38,473 nucleotides of DNA from Comamonadaceae bacterium (GTDB lineage: Bacteria; Pseudomonadota; Gammaproteobacteria; Burkholderiales; Burkholderiaceae_C), in contig CANHSE010000003.1 of the NCBI GenBank assembly GCA_947463025.1, positions 1 to 38,473 on the forward strand, given 5' to 3'. The stretch's first letter is position 1. Each line of letters begins with the position of its first letter. Below are positions 8,812 through 17,600 of the stretch, piece by piece. The position numbers and the translations under genes are program-made. The notes under the pieces were generated by a model. That model had not been told where the DNA came from. It saw only the letters and a program-made list of their open reading frames with translations, and searched no databases.

Positions 8812-9537
8812 ATGGACGACCCCATTCTTACCATCGAAGAACGCGAGGCGATCAATTCCGGTCGCTGGTTTTCTTCCTTGTCGCCTTCGTTGCGGCACGA
8901 CATTCTTCGATGCGCCTACGTCAAACGCTACAAAGACGGCGACCTGATCGCAGCCCGCGGCGATCTGGCCGAGGAGTGGCTGGCGTGCGCGCGTGGCGCA
9001 GTGCGCGTGAGCTCCACGTCGGTGTCGGGCAAGCTGATCACCTTCGCCTATCTGGAGCCAGGCATCTGGTTTGGCGATGTGGCGATTCTGGACGGCGACC
9101 GGCGCACGCACGACGGCTATGCACATGGCGACACCACGATGCTGTGTGTGGCCCGCGCAGATTTCCGCAAGATCTTGTCCGAGCATGTGGAGCTGTACGA
9201 CGCGCTGCTGCGGCTGCAGGCGCGGCGTATCCGGCAGTTGTTCGGGTTGGTGGAGGACCTCAACACCCTGCCCCTGCGCGCGCGTCTGGCCAAGCAGCTG
9301 ACGCACCTGGTACGCAGCTACGGGGTGTCCAGCCTGGCCGATGGCAACGAGATGCGGATCGGCCTGCAACTGGCGCAGGAGGAAGTGGCGCAGTTACTCG
9401 GCGCCTCGCGCCAGCGTGTGAACCAGGAGCTCAAGGCCATGGAGCGCGAGGGCGTGATTCGTATCGAGCCGGGCGGCCTGGTGGTGCGCGATCGGCAGGC
9501 GCTGGTGCGCATTTCCGAAACGGTCAGCGAGGGCTGA
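8812..9537 (+). CDS. Crp/Fnr family transcriptional regulator
   Basis: The 241-residue protein has a cyclic-nucleotide-binding beta-barrel fold (about residues 20-135, with GDLIAARGD and WFGDVAILDG) and a C-terminal Crp-type winged helix-turn-helix (about 170-225, LAQEEVAQLLGASRQRVNQELK). The N-terminal cysteine cluster of oxygen-sensing Fnr is absent, so it is not an iron-sulfur sensor. Its ligand is unknown. Lying between enoyl-CoA hydratase and phosphotransferase genes on the same strand, with 7 bases to the next gene, it probably regulates this acyl-CoA catabolic set. A short symmetric CAGTCACTG in the upstream gap is too small to call an operator. Confidence 0.85.
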   Translation: MDDPILTIEEREAINSGRWFSSLSPSLRHDILRCAYVKRYKDGDLIAARGDLAEEWLACARGAVRVSSTSVSGKLITFAYLEPGIWFGDVAILDGDRRTHDGYAHGDTTMLCVARADFRKILSEHVELYDALLRLQARRIRQLFGLVEDLNTLPLRARLAKQLTHLVRSYGVSSLADGNEMRIGLQLAQEEVAQLLGASRQRVNQELKAMEREGVIRIEPGGLVVRDRQALVRISETVSEG

Positions 9538-9544
9538 TCACGCG

Positions 9545-10636
9545 ATGACGACCGACTATTCCGTCTACGAGGGCACGCGGCCGGTGTCGGCGGCGCACGC
9601 CTTTGACACCGACGCCCTGTCCTCCTGGTTGCAGGCGCACCTGCCCGGCTTCGCTGGCCCGCTGTCGGTGGAGATGTTCAAGGGCGGGCAGTCCAACCCC
9701 ACCTACAAGCTGATCACGCCTGGCGCCACCTATGTGATGCGGGCCAAGCCCGGCCCCGTGGCCAAGCTGCTGCCCTCGGCCCACGCCATCGAGCGCGAGT
9801 TTGCGGTGATGAAGGGCCTGGCCGGAACCGGCGTGCCGGTGCCCCAGATGCACGTGCTGTGCGAAGACGAATCGGTGATCGGCCGGGCTTTTTGCGTGAT
9901 GGAATGCATGCAAGGACGTGTGCTGTGGGACCAGTCCCTGCCCGGCATGACGCCCGCGCAGCGCGGCGCGATCTATGACGAAATGAACCGGGTGATCGCC
10001 GCCCTGCACACGGTGGACTTTGCGGCGCGCGGCCTGGGCAGTTATGGCAAGCCGGGCAACTACTTCGAGCGGCAGATTGGGCGCTGGAGCAAACAGTATC
10101 TGGCATCGGTGACCGAGCCGATCGTGGCGATGGACCGCCTGATCGAGTGGCTGCCCACGCACATACCCGAGAGCGCGCGCGATGCGAGCAAGGTATCCAT
10201 CGTGCACGGCGATTTCCGGCTGGACAACCTGATGTTTCATCCGAGCGAGCCGCGCGTGATCGCGGTGCTCGATTGGGAGTTGTCGACGCTGGGCCACCCG
10301 TTGGCTGATTTCAGCTACCACTGCATGGCCTGGCACATTTCGCCGGGGGTGTTTCGCGGCATCGCCGGGCTGGACCATGCGGCCCTGGGCATCCCCGCCG
10401 AAGACGACTACATCCGTCGCTACTGCGAACGCACCGGCCTGGCCACACCCGAGACGCTGCGGGCCGACTGGAATTTTTACCTGGCCTACAACCTGTTTCG
10501 GCTGGCCGCCATTTTGCAGGGCATCGCCAAGCGCGCGCAGGAGGGCATTGCCTCGAGCGCGCAAGCGGCCTCGTCGGGCGCAGGCGCGCGCACGCTGGCC
10601 GAGATGGCCTGGTCGTTCGCGCAGCGCGCGCACTGA
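9545..10636 (+). CDS. APH-family phosphotransferase, ACAD10/11 N-domain or LvaA type
   Basis: The 363-residue protein has the aminoglycoside-phosphotransferase/choline-kinase fold. [12 protein letters not shown] forms the nucleotide loop near residue 45, the catalytic loop is VHGDFRLDN (from about residue 219) and the metal-binding motif is [15 protein letters not shown]. This subgroup matches the kinase domain fused to acyl-CoA dehydrogenase in animal ACAD10/11, and LvaA of Pseudomonas, which phosphorylates 4-hydroxyacyl-CoA. The next gene encodes an acyl-CoA dehydrogenase of the matching type, so a joint role is inferred. It starts 7 bases after the regulator gene. Antibiotic inactivation is unlikely. 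Confidence 0.85.
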   Translation: MTTDYSVYEGTRPVSAAHAFDTDALSSWLQAHLPGFAGPLSVEMFKGGQSNPTYKLITPGATYVMRAKPGPVAKLLPSAHAIEREFAVMKGLAGTGVPVPQMHVLCEDESVIGRAFCVMECMQGRVLWDQSLPGMTPAQRGAIYDEMNRVIAALHTVDFAARGLGSYGKPGNYFERQIGRWSKQYLASVTEPIVAMDRLIEWLPTHIPESARDASKVSIVHGDFRLDNLMFHPSEPRVIAVLDWELSTLGHPLADFSYHCMAWHISPGVFRGIAGLDHAALGIPAEDDYIRRYCERTGLATPETLRADWNFYLAYNLFRLAAILQGIAKRAQEGIASSAQAASSGAGARTLAEMAWSFAQRAH

Positions 10637-10659
10637 ACACACTGCCGGTCTGGCCATTT

Positions 10660-10682
10660 CCCTCCCTCCCCCCTCTCTTCCC
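10660..10682 (-). other. G-quadruplex-type motif, C-rich on the mRNA strand
   Basis: On the minus strand there are four G-runs of at least three (lengths 3, 6, 3, 3 with loops of 6, 1 and 1 bases), fitting the G3N1-7 quadruplex rule. On the mRNA strand it is an almost pure pyrimidine tract between two coupled genes, which could also serve as a Rho-loading site. Confidence 0.5.
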
Positions 10683-10704
10683 TGTTTCGCACCCTAAGGA
10701 CGCC

Positions 10705-11979
10705 ATGGACTTCGACTACTCCCCCAAGACCAAGGACTTGCAGGCACGCCTGCTCAAGTTCATGGACGCCCATATCTACCCCAGCGAGAAGACCTATGCC
10801 GACGAACTGGCGGCCAACACCGCTGCCGGCAAGCGTTGGACGGCGCTGCAGGTGATCGAGGACCTCAAGGCCAAGGCCCAGGCCGCCGACTTGTGGAACC
10901 TGTGGCTGCCGGTGGACACCGCGAAGATCGCGGGCGTGCAAGGCGCCGGCCTGACCAACCAGGAGTACGCGCCGCTGGCCGAGATCATGGGCCGGGTGCC
11001 GTGGGCGCCCGAGGTGTTCAACTGCGGCGCGCCGGACACCGGCAATATGGAAACCATCGCCCGCTACGGCACCGACGAACACCGCACGCGCTGGCTGCAG
11101 CCGCTGCTGGCCGGCAAGATCCGATCGGCGTTTGCGATGACCGAGCCCGAGGTGGCGTCGTCGGACGCGACCAATATCGCCACCCGCATCGAGCGGCGCG
11201 GCGACGAGTACGTGATCAACGGCCACAAGTGGTGGATCTCGGGTGCGGCCGATCCGCGCTGCGCGATCTTCATCACCATGGGCAAGTCGGACCCGGATGC
11301 GCCCAAGCACTCCCAACAAAGCATGGTGCTGGTGCCCGCTGACACGCCCGGTATTCGCATCGTGCGACCGCTGAACGTGATGGGGTATGACGATGCGCCG
11401 CACGGCCACGTCGAGATGTATTTCGACAACGTGCGCGTGCCCGCGCACAACATCCTGCTGGGTGAGGGCCGCGGCTTCGAGATCGCCCAAGGCCGCCTGG
11501 GCCCAGGACGGGTGCATCACTGCATGCGTTTGATCGGACTGGCCGAGCGGGCGCTGGAGTTGATGTGCCGACGTGCTTCTTCGCGCACCGCGTTTGGCAA
11601 GACCGTGGCGCAGCAGACGGTGACGCAAGAGCGCATTGCCGAGGCACGTTGCAAGATCGACATGGCGCGCCTGCTCACACTCAAGACCGCCTGGCTGATG
11701 GACGTGGCGGGCAACAAGGTGGCCAAGACCGAGATCGCGATGATCAAGGTGGTGGCGCCCACCATGGCCTGCCAGGTGATCGACTGGGCCATGCAGGTGC
11801 ATGGCGGCGGCGGCATGTGCGACGATTTCCCGCTGGCCTATGCCTATGCCGGCGCACGCACCCTGCGATTTGCCGACGGCCCCGACGAGGTGCACCGCAA
11901 CGCGATTGCCAAGTGGGAGCTGGGCAAGTACGGCGCTTACGGTCAGCAGGAGCCGGTGCCGGTCACGCGCGGCAGCTGA
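10705..11979 (+). CDS. Acyl-CoA dehydrogenase family protein (ACAD10/11 or LvaC type)
   Basis: The 424-residue flavoprotein has an N-terminal helical domain, the FAD-binding signature [12 protein letters not shown] near residue 145, the middle beta domain ([16 protein letters not shown]) and a C-terminal helical domain ending in [15 protein letters not shown]. The GPDEVH motif in place of the common YEGT is typical of the ACAD10/11 subgroup, in which the reaction may involve a phosphorylated 4-hydroxyacyl-CoA rather than simple alpha-beta dehydrogenation. AAGG precedes the ATG at good spacing. Its place directly after the phosphotransferase suggests that the pair is a split equivalent of the eukaryotic fusion. 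Confidence 0.88.
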   Translation: MDFDYSPKTKDLQARLLKFMDAHIYPSEKTYADELAANTAAGKRWTALQVIEDLKAKAQAADLWNLWLPVDTAKIAGVQGAGLTNQEYAPLAEIMGRVPWAPEVFNCGAPDTGNMETIARYGTDEHRTRWLQPLLAGKIRSAFAMTEPEVASSDATNIATRIERRGDEYVINGHKWWISGAADPRCAIFITMGKSDPDAPKHSQQSMVLVPADTPGIRIVRPLNVMGYDDAPHGHVEMYFDNVRVPAHNILLGEGRGFEIAQGRLGPGRVHHCMRLIGLAERALELMCRRASSRTAFGKTVAQQTVTQERIAEARCKIDMARLLTLKTAWLMDVAGNKVAKTEIAMIKVVAPTMACQVIDWAMQVHGGGGMCDDFPLAYAYAGARTLRFADGPDEVHRNAIAKWELGKYGAYGQQEPVPVTRGS

Positions 11980-11991
11980 GCGCCTTCAGCT
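11974..11991. terminator. Hairpin joining two convergent stop codons (weak terminator)
   Basis: AGCTGA (11974-11979) and TCAGCT (11986-11991) form a perfect 6-bp stem with a 6-base loop. Each arm contains the stop codon of one of the two converging genes. There is no T-run, so termination strength is doubtful. Confidence 0.3.
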
Positions 11992-13182
11992 CGCGCGGTG
12001 CTGCAAGGCCCGCGCGAACAACCAGCCTGCCAGCGGCAGGCCCAGTGCGGGCACCACCAACAGGGCCGCATGGCCCAGATGGTCGAAGGCGTAGCCCGCC
12101 AGTGCCACACCGGCGGCCTGCCCCAGGAACAGGCAGGACGCGAAGACCGACACCGCTGTGCCGCGCGCGGCGGGCGTCATCTGGGTGGCATGCGTTTGCA
12201 GGGTGTTGTGAAACAGATAGGTGCCAAAGCCCACGGCCAAGGCGACGACACCCGCTGTCCAGGCCCACGGTGAGAGCCACCAGCACAGAAAGCCGGCCCC
12301 CATCAAGACGCTCCCCACGCGCACCATGCGAGACTCGCCCAGGGTCATGACGATGCGACGCGCGAAGAGCGCATAGACCAGCCCGCCCACGGCATACAGC
12401 GCCAGCAGCCCCGAGGCTGCAGCCAGGGTCAGACCGTAGCGCTGATTCAGGTAAGCCGGCAAAAAGGCCAAGGGGCCCAGCAGCAGCAGACCTTCGGCGA
12501 AAGCAGCGCCCAGCACCCACCCGCTCCAGGGCTGACTGAGCACCGCGCGCAACTGGACGACGAACATCGCCGTCCCCCGACCGGTCGCAGGCTCGGCGGC
12601 CGCGATCCCCCGTAGCCGGCGCAGCAAGAGGAATCCGATCAGGCCATAGCCGATCGCCATCAACACGAAGGCACCGCGCCAGCCCGCCTGGGCGTCGGCG
12701 AACAGGCCCCCCAGCAGCTGTCCGGACATCATGCCGGTGAGAATGCCCATGAGCAGTCGCGCCAGTGTGGCTTGCCGATCCTCGTAGGGCACGGCATCAC
12801 CGATCCAGGCCATCGACATGGGGATGATGCCGGCCGCCGCCATGCCCCAGGCCGCGCGGGTCAGCAGGAGCAAGGAGAAATCGGCGGACGCTGCGGCGAC
12901 CAGCGCCATGACCATGCACGCGAGCAGTCCGAAGCAGACCAGACGCGCCTTGCCAAAGCGATCGCCCAGCGGCCCGAAGACCATCTGGGACAGGCCGTAG
13001 GCCACAGAGAAGAAGAGGATGACCCCGCCGGCAGCGCCCGGGGTGAGGCCGAAGTCGCTGCCGATGCGCGGCAGCATCCCATCGCACACGCGCATGGCCG
13101 CGCCGCTGAAGAAGGCCGCCACGGCGAGCAGCGTGACGGTGCTGGCGGTGGAGGATGGGGAAGGCGTTGGGAGGAGCGTCAA
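11986..13182 (-). CDS. MFS transporter
   Basis: The 398-residue membrane protein shows 12 hydrophobic segments. GPLGDRFGKARLVCFG between helices 2 and 3 is a good MFS motif A, and the second half repeats the pattern around VMTLGESRMVRVGS. Related proteins are exporters of drugs or metabolites; the substrate here is unknown. The only plausible start is TTG at 13182, with no clear ribosome site; an upstream start was not found. The stop codon lies 6 bases from the stop of the converging acyl-CoA dehydrogenase gene. tRNA-Arg lies about 80 bases upstream on the same strand without a visible terminator, so the tRNA transcript may run into this gene. Confidence 0.8.
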   Translation of the reverse strand: MTLLPTPSPSSTASTVTLLAVAAFFSGAAMRVCDGMLPRIGSDFGLTPGAAGGVILFFSVAYGLSQMVFGPLGDRFGKARLVCFGLLACMVMALVAAASADFSLLLLTRAAWGMAAAGIIPMSMAWIGDAVPYEDRQATLARLLMGILTGMMSGQLLGGLFADAQAGWRGAFVLMAIGYGLIGFLLLRRLRGIAAAEPATGRGTAMFVVQLRAVLSQPWSGWVLGAAFAEGLLLLGPLAFLPAYLNQRYGLTLAAASGLLALYAVGGLVYALFARRIVMTLGESRMVRVGSVLMGAGFLCWWLSPWAWTAGVVALAVGFGTYLFHNTLQTHATQMTPAARGTAVSVFASCLFLGQAAGVALAGYAFDHLGHAALLVVPALGLPLAGWLFARALQHRAS

Positions 13183-13260
13183 GCAGGCCGGAACGGAGAA
13201 TGTGCTCGACTGTAACGCCTCGCGGCCTCGGCCCGTGGCCGCACCGGCCCCCGCAGAAAG

Positions 13261-13337
13261 TGGCCTGCCCGAAGGGAATCGAACCCCCGACCCACAGCTT
13301 AGAAGGCTGTTGCTCTATCCAACTGAGCTACGGGCAG
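13261..13337 (-). tRNA. tRNA-Arg (anticodon UCU)
   Basis: The minus strand folds into a full cloverleaf: acceptor CTGCCCG/CGGGCAG, discriminator G and encoded CCA (13261-13263), D-arm AGCTCAGTTGGATAGAGC, anticodon arm ACAGC-CTTCTAA-GCTGT with TCT at 13301-13303, and T-loop TTCGATT. The T-stem has two G-T wobble pairs. It reads AGA/AGG arginine codons. It marks the left border of the T6SS cluster. Confidence 0.95.
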
Positions 13338-13446
13338 AACGCGTGAGCCCTGATTGTCACACCAGATGCGTCGCTTCGCCGCAGCCCCCGGCCCTTCGCT
13401 TTTCGACGCGATCGTCGTCACCGGCCGCCTGGATGGCGTGCAAGCG

Positions 13447-14610
13447 TCACTTGTTCAGCCCCAAGAGCTGCACCATTCGGTTGAGGTCACCCTCTTCCTG
13501 CATGATTTCGGCCATGAGCGCTGGCAGCGGCAGGCGCCCCCAGTTGACCGCGCGGCGAATGAGGTACGGCGTGGGGCTGTGTGGCTCGATGGCAGCCAGG
13601 TAGTCGGCCAAGGCTTCCAGCGTGCGATAGGCCTCATCGCGATTGGGCCAGGCGCCGATGACCACGGGCTGTAGCGCAGCGGAGGGCGCGGTTGGGTCGC
13701 CGGTCGGCTCGGAGGGCATCGCGTCGGCATTCGTCTCCAGCGGCGCTGCGTTGGCGGCGGCCGACCCGGCTTCACGCGCAGGTGGGATCGACGCCTGGAC
13801 CTGAAGCAGCACCCGCTCCAGAGTGTCCAGCACGGCGGCGAGCTTGCGCAACACAGGTGCATGCGAACCGAGCCTTTCCGCCAGCGTCTCGACCAGCGCC
13901 ACCAGATGGGCGCGCGCTTCGCGCACGTCGCGCAGGCGGTCTGCGACGGCTTGCGGTGCGTACCGCGTCACATTGGCCACGATCTCCTCACGGGTCAGGG
14001 GCGGCTCATCGGCGTGCCCCTGCGCGAGATCCGCGGCGTCGCCTGCGTTCTGCGCCTGGGCCAGTTCGCTGGCCACCAGACGCTCCCAGTCGGCCAGGCT
14101 GACGCGGGAGGGCTTGCGCTGCGCGAGTGGAAAGAGGGTCACATGCACACGCAGGGTGTTGGCCAGGCTCTCCCCCATCCAATCGAAGGGCGCCACGCGG
14201 GCCTCGCAGTCACCGCCCTCCTCCGGTGGATCCAGGCGTGGATGCAGGCCTTCCCAATACCGGCCCACCAATTCACGCACCAGCAGCAGGCCACGCGCCA
14301 GAGCGGTCACCTGCCCCTCCTGGCGGATCCAGGCCTCTGTCAACCACGCTGCCAGCTGCAGGTCCTTGCTGCGGGTCGTCAAGGCCTCGGTGCACCACGC
14401 GTCGATCTGTCGCCAGTCGGCGCGGTGGAGCGGGCGCTCCCAGTGGCGCATGGGCAGGTTCGGGTCATCCTCCTCCCGCGCCAGGCGGATGTCCGTGAAC
14501 AGCGAATCTGCGCGCATCGACTCCCCGCAGGGATCGGGGCCCGGCACCGGGGCGAGCAGGGCCTGCAGAACCTCGTCCAGCGCCAAGGAGGACGCGGTGT
14601 CAGGGGTCAT
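13447..14610 (-). CDS. tssA: Type VI secretion system protein TssA
   Basis: The 387-residue protein starts the assembly of the T6SS baseplate and tail. The N-terminal ImpA domain covers about residues 12-160 (PDPCGESMRADSLFTDIR, then a WRQIDAW segment). The end has the conserved R-x-EA-Y and EPHSPTPYLIRRAVNWGRLPL motifs, as in TssA proteins with the short ImpA-type C-terminus. A low-complexity Ala/Pro stretch (about 280-315) links the two parts. The start ATG overlaps the tssM stop (ATGA). A longer open frame in this phase, up to 15495, lies inside tssM and is not coding. It is the last gene of the T6SS operon; no clear terminator is visible in the 109 bp before tRNA-Arg. Confidence 0.93.
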   Translation of the reverse strand: MTPDTASSLALDEVLQALLAPVPGPDPCGESMRADSLFTDIRLAREEDDPNLPMRHWERPLHRADWRQIDAWCTEALTTRSKDLQLAAWLTEAWIRQEGQVTALARGLLLVRELVGRYWEGLHPRLDPPEEGGDCEARVAPFDWMGESLANTLRVHVTLFPLAQRKPSRVSLADWERLVASELAQAQNAGDAADLAQGHADEPPLTREEIVANVTRYAPQAVADRLRDVREARAHLVALVETLAERLGSHAPVLRKLAAVLDTLERVLLQVQASIPPAREAGSAAANAAPLETNADAMPSEPTGDPTAPSAALQPVVIGAWPNRDEAYRTLEALADYLAAIEPHSPTPYLIRRAVNWGRLPLPALMAEIMQEEGDLNRMVQLLGLNK

Positions 14611-17600
14611 GGCGCACTCCAGTCCGGGACGCGCGCGGGAAACGCCCCTGGCCACGCCAAGGGGGACCGCTTGCCGGCCGGGCTCACGGACAGCCGCAGG
14701 TACACGCGCGCACGCGCCTCCTGCGGCGCCAGGGAAGCCACCGCGGCGACGGGCGCCAGGGGAAACTCGAAGCGCAGCAACTGCATCCTGGCGTCGGCAC
14801 GGCTGGCCCCCTCCGTCTCGCGGTGGGTCGTCAACAGCGTGAACAGGGACCACGGATCGGTGAACCGAAACCGCACCTCGCGCGGCTCCTCGATCGAGAG
14901 TGCGCTCTGGCTCGGCTCCGCCTGCGGCACCACCGGGCCGTCGCGCGCCAGCCGCAAGCGCAGCTCGATCGGGGTGCCCGGCTCCCAGCGCAGCGCGCGG
15001 GCCGGCTCGCGCGCACGCAAGGTCTGGCTGCCCACGAGCAGGGTCCAGTCGATGATCTTGTTGCCCTGGACCTCGCCGCCCGGATTGGCACGGAACTCGA
15101 CGGCCAGGTCGTAGCCGGCGGCGGATTCCGGCTGAGCGGGATACAAGGGGGCGAGGAAGGCGCGAACACGCTCCATCTGGTCGGCGAAGCGCCGCACCGC
15201 ATCGGACGGTCGCGGCCCCAGCAGGCGCTGCGCGCGCTCGAAGGCCTGGAGCACCGACCCGGTGTCCTCGGGGTCGGCTGGTGTGCGCTCGATCCCGCCG
15301 CTCCCGCTGGCGCGAAACGGCGAGCGCCCGGCCAGCTCTCGATTGAACAACTCGGCAAAACGGCTCCAGGACTCGCGCGTTTCGAGTTGACGTAACTCGC
15401 GACAGCGGTCGGCGAGGCTGGACTGCAAAGCCACCAGGCGTTCGGAAAATGCGTCGCCGACCCGGCGCGGCGCAGGCTTGATGCGGTCGGCGCAATTGAG
15501 CAGGTCCACATCGGCGGCGGTGGCCGTGACGAATTGCTCCAGCAGCGCCAGGCTGCTGGCCGGGCTCTTGAGCCGATAGCGCGTCAGGTCGGCGGTGATG
15601 CCGCGCCAGCGCTGCACGACCAGCCCGCTGCCATTGCCCTCCAGCAGCGGCAGCAACACCTCGGCCTCACGCGAGAGCGCGTCGATGAAGGCGGTCTGGT
15701 TGGCGGCATAGGCCACGAGGCCCGCCGCATCGCCCGCGCCGAAGGCGGCGACCAGCGGGGCCTTGTCACCCGTCCAGCTGCGAAAGTCGGGTTCGCGTGG
15801 CTGGTAGAAATCGCCCTGGCGGAAGGTGTCGTCCACGCGCCGCAGGCGCACCAACGCGTCGCGGGCCAGCACCTGCCCCAGGCGCGTCGCGGCCGTGCGC
15901 GCACCCAACTCGGTCAGCGCCGTCCCGGCCCGCGCCAGGCGCAGTCGATCCGCCTCGCCCACCGGGGGGGCGGCCGCCGGCGGCAGCAGGATGGCCGCCT
16001 GCGCCAGAAGATCCACCATGCCGTCGGCCAAAGCGCCCCGCACCCAGACGTCGACCTTGTCGCGCACCGGCGCCGGAAATTTAGGCAAGAGTTGGGCGTC
16101 GAACTGGCGACGGGCATCGGCCAAGGCGACCGCTTGGTCCAGCTTGCCACGGTCCCAGGCCACGGCCTGGCCGGTCGCCGGTTCGGGCAGCGCCCGATGG
16201 CCGGGTCGCATGTAGGGCTGCACCATCAAGGCCGACAGCGCGTCGCGCAGCGCCGCCCGGTCGGGCGTGAAACTCCATCGGGCTTCCTTGTCCTGCCAGA
16301 CCAGGCCAGGGCCCATCAGCGTCGAGCCCTCGGCCACCCAGGTCGCCCACTGTCCGCGGAAACGGTCCAGGGCGTCGCGGGTCTGCTGCTGGACCTGGGC
16401 CACCGCCGCCGGCCCCACCAGCGCGGTGGCCTGCATCCGCTGCATCAAATGGTCGTGCGCCTGCCCCAGCTCGGCCGTAGTCCCCTGCATCCAGGCCCCC
16501 TTGCCGGACACCATGAGCGCCTCCTGGCGGCGCAGGGCCTCGAGCATCGACGTCCAGCCTTGCTGCTGAACATCACGACCGGCCCCCTCACCCGCCTGGG
16601 AGACGGTGCGGGCCATCGCATCGATGCCCTGCTCCGCCAGCAGCAGGTCGTTTTTGTCGAACAAGCGGGTGCGCAGCGCCTTCATGGCCGTGCCGAAGGT
16701 GCAGGTGGCCGCGTGCTGCAGCGGCGCGGCTGCCAGGGGCGAGCGGCCCAGCGACTGCTTGCGCAGCAGACTGGCCGCACGGTCCAGGCTGACCGTCACT
16801 TCCGCGCCGAGGAAGACGCGCACCGCCAGCCGCAGGTCCTCGCCAGATGCGGCGCCAGCCTGGGCCTGGCTCAGGCGCTCCATGGCGCGCACGCCGCGGT
16901 CCAGCTCTTCCAAACGGCCCACGAACTCCAACAGGGCGGCGAACTCGGGCAGGTCTTCCACGTTCAGGCCCGAGCGCTGGACGACCTGGACCTGCGCGGC
17001 CCACCCCGGCGGCAGGGTGCAGGTGGAGCCGGTGATCAGGGTGCCCGTCGCCGGATCAACCGGCACGCCGGTAAGCTCACTGATGCGGCTGTAGGCGCCT
17101 AGCCGCAGAGGTTCGACGGCGTTCTCCGTAAAGCCGCGCTCCAGCCGTGCGTGCAAGCGGGCCTGCAGGTCATCGAACACCTCCCAGGAGCCGGGCATGA
17201 ACACCGATCCGAACAGACCGCCCTGGATGTGCTCCATCAGCGCGAGCGTGCCCAGCACGCGCGCACGGTCACGCGCGGCGTCGACGGGCTCTCCGACGGC
17301 GCGACCATGTCGATCCAGCTCATGAATGGCGGCGACGATGCCCGGGGACAGGTGCGACAGACGCACGGTGTAGACGGCCAGGCCGACCGTCCACACCACA
17401 GGCACCGTGATGGCGGTCCAGCGCACGAGTCGATGGACCAGGGGGCGACGCAGCTGCTGCGCGCGTGAGGCGCGCACCAGCCCCGGCTCCGCGAAGATCT
17501 TGCGCTCGAACAGATCACGCAGGAAGGCCGGCTCGCGCTCCAGCGTCTGCGCCGCCGGGTCCAGCACCGGCAGAGCGGCCGGGTCGGGGACGGTGACCCG

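Noticed and set aside
13361-13370. ACCAGATGCG as an attachment site pairing with the copy in tRNA-Pro
   Set aside because: Only 10 bases are shared, there is no integrase, and such a match can arise by chance; kept only as a remark in the tRNA finding.
13371-13446. A terminator of the T6SS operon at the CGACG-CGAT-CGTCG palindrome
   Set aside because: On the minus strand the hairpin is followed by AAAA, not T, so it does not fit an intrinsic terminator for tssA.
14611-15495. Long open frame continuous with tssA that would give a 682-residue protein
   Set aside because: It lies inside tssM on the same strand in another phase, has Arg/Pro/Ala-rich low-quality protein sequence, and the ATG at 14610 gives a standard TssA with an ATGA overlap.
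15534-17102. Large plus-strand open frames opposite tssM, and similar ones opposite tssF, clpV, vgrG and the transporters
   Set aside because: They are typical antisense frames of GC-rich genes, rich in Arg, Gly, Gln and His, with no recognisable domain and no ribosome sites.
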